Shown one piece after another: positions 59,958 through 64,000 of a DNA stretch of 64,000 nucleotides (its first letter is position 1; each line of letters begins with the position of its first letter). The position numbers and the translations under genes are program-made. The stretch is from positions 3,720,001 through 3,784,000 of the forward strand of contig OX337234.1 of assembly GCA_946965045.2 (NCBI GenBank), read 5' to 3'. The stretch comes from Epithemia pelagica. Lineage: Eukaryota > Bacillariophyta > Bacillariophyceae > Surirellales > Surirellaceae. Below the pieces are notes generated by a model that saw only the letters and a list, made by a program, of their open reading frames with translations, had not been told where the DNA came from and did no database searches.

Positions 59958-61506
59958 ATGGCGTTAGTGAGGGATCCTTCTTCGTCTCGCCGCAGCCATG
60001 ATAGCCATGATGCACCATCATCGTCCTTGTCGTTGTTGTGAGGTCGACACGCGGAATTGCAACGCTTGCAAGACGTGACCCGGCAGATTGCATCCGAACC
60101 AACCAAACACGTGGTGTGGTTTCATGGTCCCAGGGGATCGGGCAAAACAGCACTGTGTCAAGCTTTGGAGGCACGTGTCAACTCTCTGGCCAACAACCAT
60201 CACCACTGCAAGAACGACAACCACAAGCACGATCATTCGATTCCTGTCCAGTATCGCTACCTGTTTGGCAAATTTGATCAATTTCACGACAATTCGACAC
60301 CCTATTAGGCCTTGGTACAAGCCTTGGAATGTGCCGTTCGGCCAACGACAAACAAGGAAAATGAGGATTCGACCAATACATCCTTACTACAATCCATGGG
60401 AACGGAATGCTACCATGTCTTGGCGCAACTCATGCCTTCTCTCAAACAAAACCAGGAAAAGGAGGCGGAGAACAAGAACCACAATGATGATGATGATCCA
60501 GTGCCAAAAAACAGTGAAGAAGAACAATCACATCAAAACCCACAAGATAGTGGCAAACCCATGGTCATGCCTCCACATCTCTTGGCCATTGCCATGACCT
60601 GCTTTTTGAGTACCTTGTCTTCCCCTCAATCGCCAACAATTTTGGTGCTGGACGATTTGCAATGGACCGATACTGATTCTCTCATCATTTTACGAGTCTT
60701 GCTCCAGTACCAACAATTTCATCACTTGCTGTTCCTTGGCTTGTATCGAGATGACGAAAAGGAGGCGGAGGATGTGTCCTCCTCCTCGTCGTCGTCGTCA
60801 AATTCGTATGCACGCTTTCAGATATGGCTCGAGGAAACCACACACAATCCGGATCCGGGCCAAGCCTTGTGGCCTGACCCATGAAGGTCCATGAAATGGC
60901 CATTGGCAATCTCAGTCGCGCCGAAACATTCGAATGGATTTGCCACATTGTTTGGTGGGGTTTTGGTTGGGCAAGGAGAAACACAACCGGTCGTATCGGA
61001 AACATGCCATCCAGACACTGCAATGGTTCAAGGAACGACCCAATCCCAACACGGTTCCTCTCCGACTTTGGCTCGAGGCCTACGAGGCCACCACAGAACG
61101 ACGACATGTATCGGATGGGGCCAAGGTTCAAAAGATGTGGCAAAGCGTCATGGTTATGCTCGCCCGGAGTGGATTGATCCATTATGGTGCCATGGCCAAT
61201 GAACTCTTGGCCGACTTTTTGTTGTCGTCGTGTCAGGAACCCCAAGATGCGCACGGTACGGCCCAACTCCACGTGAAACGTGCCATGGACTTGTACCAGG
61301 AATGGGGAGCGATCGTCAAGGTTGAGGCTCTGCTTCAATCGCACAATGTGTCGTCCGACCATGATGGAACGAATGGCACCAGCAACAAGACTGGCTCGAG
61401 ACTGCGAGGACGAGAACGGTTCAGTTCCCGAATCGATGCCGCCTCCAAGTCCCAAGTACAAGAACTGCTGGTGGACGAAGTGAATGAGGGTAGTCCAGAA
61501 TCATGA
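59958..61506 (+). pseudogene. Decayed STAND/AAA-type predicted ATPase gene
   Basis: One frame carries GRHAELQRLQDVTRQIASEP, the P-loop GPRGSGKT, FGKFDQFHDNSTPY, then an in-frame TAG at 60306-60308. The same frame resumes at once with ALVQALECAVRP, and later the Walker B strand ILVLDDLQWTDTDSL and LLFLGLYRDDE. Another in-frame stop (TGA) precedes GRHAEL near 60042. After a stop at 60884 the C-terminal part resumes in another frame (60934-61506) with helical repeats (IHYGAMANELLADFLLSS, AMDLYQEWGAIVKVEALLQ). This order matches the predicted ATPases linked to diatom signalling kinases. At least two nonsense changes and one frameshift or deletion are present. CAG to TAG is the simplest cause of the middle stop. 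Confidence 0.8.
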
Positions 61507-64000
61507 GACTATTGCTGGTCTTGTCGCTATCGTTTGGAAATGCCCGACCCGCTTCTTTGCTCTCTCGTGGCAACACACAACACCTTGCGTTACGCACGAT
61601 GTGTTGTTCAAGGGGCACAGTAAAATCAAGAGGATCGAAAGGTTCGGATGGGCTCGCTTGGGATCAAACGAAGCCGCACTTCTCTGCCGCTGTTTGCATC
61701 CTTCATAAAGTTAGCGCACGACGGTGCTCCTATTCTGGGGGACTTACCGTTAAGCGTCAAAATCACTTTGAGTATGGACTATTATTTTAGCTCCTAGGTT
61801 GACTTTGAACGGATAACGTTAAGTTATGGTCTCAACGGATTGGGGCAATTCACATCAAGATGGAACCCTCGGTATCAGTGTCCACTGCTTAGCTGTTTTT
61901 TGTCTGTGCCACCTTCACAGGTTCCCAAGTGGACACAGCCAGCATTTTATGTTTTTCGTCTGTCTGTCTACCCAATAAAATTCCTCAGGGTTGGAGCAAG
62001 GCCAGCGTGCATGTGTTGGTGGTTGTCCTCTGGTCACCACGATTCAAATTTTGTGGGCAACCCTCCCGTCCTCGTCTGTCACAAAACACCAAAAACCGAG
62101 CCAAATGCTTGACCATGACGTGAGGTGAGAACAATGGATGCAACATGCTGGGCTGAACCTGAACTGCTTCTCACTTCTCACTACTGTGGCTTATTTCTAA
62201 TCTTCTTGTTTCTTTTTCTTTCTTCTCACTCATCACTGCTGCAATCTTTCCTCTTGTTCATGCATGATCCTTTGGCTTGTCTCTTGTTGAACGAGTAGAC
62301 AAGGAACAAGCCGCTTGATGTCAACTGGAGTATCTTACCCGTCTCATTTGTTGATGTAGGAATAATTGTTTTGTTGTTTGATTGTTGGTTGGTTGCTTTC
62401 ATGTCTTCTGTAGGATAGATGATTCACTATCGTCATAGGTCGTAGCATCATCTCATTTCTCAATGACCGAACACTTTGTTGTTTTTGCTTCAAATAGATG
62501 GGAAGCCCTCTTGCTCTTGCCACACCCTACTTTCCATGTCTATCAGTTCATAGAGTCAAAAGTTGTAGCTGTAGCGTGTGAGAGCTGCTTGTGTTCATGG
62601 TGAAACTGAGAGTCATTGCCATGCTCAAAACAGAAAAGAGATCTGCAACGAATTCAGAATGCACTGAACTCTACGAATGAATAGCACTTGAGTTCTATTT
62701 CTACTCCTAGAATATAAAGAAAACAATGTCTGCAGTCTGTTTATGAATCGAATGAAAGTTATAGAAAATCCGTCATTTCAACATGTAGAATGGCACGTAA
62801 TGAGCTACCCAGAGACACAACAGATGATCGCCTCTCTTCCCATGAGCAGAGCAAACAAAAGTGACAAGTGTCAGTGATCAGTGAGCATGAGCTATGTAAT
62901 TGTCATGGCAATTGGCAACGGATCACACTCACCTGGAATGCCATTCGTACGATGTGCTTCGGCAACAAGAGAAAAGAGAATTGTGTGCTTGTCATTATGA
63001 ATTATGGAGCAACCAGCAGTTATCCACGCACGGCCGCTTGCTGGGCATGCGTCTGTTTCAAACTGTGAAAACTCCAGCTGGGTATGCGTGCCAATTTGCC
63101 ATTTGATCATTTCTATTTGTCTCAAAAGCAAAAAATGATGTCTGTGTCCACCTGGGAACCTAAAATGATGGCACAGACAAAAAACAGCTAAGCAGTGGAC
63201 ACTGATACCGAGGGATTGAAATTCGAAATTCGTTGTCTCATGTTTGTTTTTTTCCCAATCGGGAAGGGCGCACCACAAAAAAAACACGGCGAGATATAAG
63301 GGTGATATGAAGAGCAAGCAGAGAAAGGAAACAACAATAACAACGACAACACACCAGGTACAGGCACCACTCTCCGTCACTTTCGGCGTAAAAGGCGCTC
63401 AGCGAGATACCAAGTGGGGAATTGAAATTGTCTTCTTCTTGCAATTTACGATACGATCAGGATCTAACCAACGAAGAACGAACAGGCAGCATTGACGAAG
63501 AACGCAGTCTTTGCTGCCAGTTTCCAGCACCATTGTATCTGGAGTGAGCGCATAAACGCTTGATGCGAGTTTCTTGAAACCGAGGTGGGCACTCAACATT
63601 TACGGCCCGCCCGGCTCGCTGGTGTTTTTGTATTTTGTATTGCCCAATGTCTGATAAAAACTTATGATATACATGATGTATAGAAAATTAATAAGCCCTA
63701 AATTTTTGCTAGATTATAATAATATTATACAGCTCCCCCACATCCGCGACTCGAAAAGATTTGTGCCTTTCGCAAATGCTATGGAGCGCTACCCCCCTGT
63801 TTGCTGGAGAGATAAATACTCCAGTAGAAGGCATCTGAAATCAAGGTGGTACGGCATGGACAAACAGAACCACGAACAGTTGCTCTCGTTAATATATTCC
63901 GTTGGTGCGACGAGGAAATCATGGCCAAGTCGTCCCGTCTCTCAACAGATAGGCATCCATTCGGTCCATAAAACAACCGTCTTGATCATCCTGGTCAGGC
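61507..64000. other. Gene-poor right end; nothing supported
   Basis: Only short frames without domains or starts in good context. 62130-62460 is pyrimidine-rich on the plus strand. 63620-63740 is AT-rich with AAATTTTT and TAATAATATTATA. No tRNA cloverleaf, LTR pair or repeat array was recognised by eye. Confidence 0.4.

Noticed and set aside
1-64000. CRISPR arrays, bacterial operons, tRNA or rRNA genes
   Set aside because: No spaced identical repeats, no ribosome-binding pattern and no cloverleaf was recognised by eye; introns and retrotransposons show a eukaryote. A tRNA scan would be decisive for small RNA genes.

Overview
The window is nuclear DNA of a eukaryote, most likely a pennate diatom. 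The grounds are short GT-AG introns (61, 132 and 232 nt), proteins rich in Asn/Thr/Gln/Ser runs, two or three Ty1/copia elements with diatom-type polyproteins, a TPR-like protein and a bZIP protein of diatom style, and a plant-type cytosolic thioredoxin. The species assignment is inference; no rRNA or organelle gene is present.

Layout. 1-4761 is the 3' part of a Ty1/copia polyprotein (+) that enters from the left edge. 6.1-12.1 kb carries a broken copy of a module seen again later, a TPR-like gene (-) and quiet spacers with microsatellites. 12.1-29.65 kb is one host gene on the minus strand, a predicted 868-residue bZIP protein, split by a 14.7-kb insertion. That insertion is nested: an outer copia element (469-bp LTRs, duplication ACCCTG) sits in the bZIP gene, and an inner copia element (783-bp LTRs, duplication CTTCA) sits in the pol gene of the outer one. 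Removing either insertion and one duplication copy restores the reading frame.

30.7-40.3 kb is ordinary gene space: a 1924-residue ankyrin/UBA protein (-) shares a divergent promoter with a two-exon thioredoxin (+), followed by an organellar-type methionyl-tRNA formyltransferase (-). 40,651-46,101 is a complete-looking DNA transposon with matching terminal inverted repeats and a TAG duplication. It carries a DDE transposase and two related accessory proteins, with a long foldback sequence in the divergent promoter. It sits inside a two-unit tandem repeat whose units each hold a hairpin with compensating base changes.

46.8-59.2 kb is a cluster of small secreted or membrane-anchored cysteine-rich proteins built by segmental duplication (A1-B1, A2-B2, plus C). 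The second A-B pair is split by a non-LTR retroelement (ORF1 plus an apurinic-type endonuclease, no reverse transcriptase) lying between 1.34-kb direct repeats. 59.9-61.5 kb is a decayed STAND/AAA-type ATPase gene. 61.5-64 kb shows no gene I can support.

The most notable points are the two frame-restoring nested insertions, a candidate Gag-Pol UGA readthrough signal (8-nt spacer plus a GC hairpin), an extra ORF upstream of gag-pol in the inner element, the three-gene DNA transposon, and the duplicated cysteine-rich cluster.
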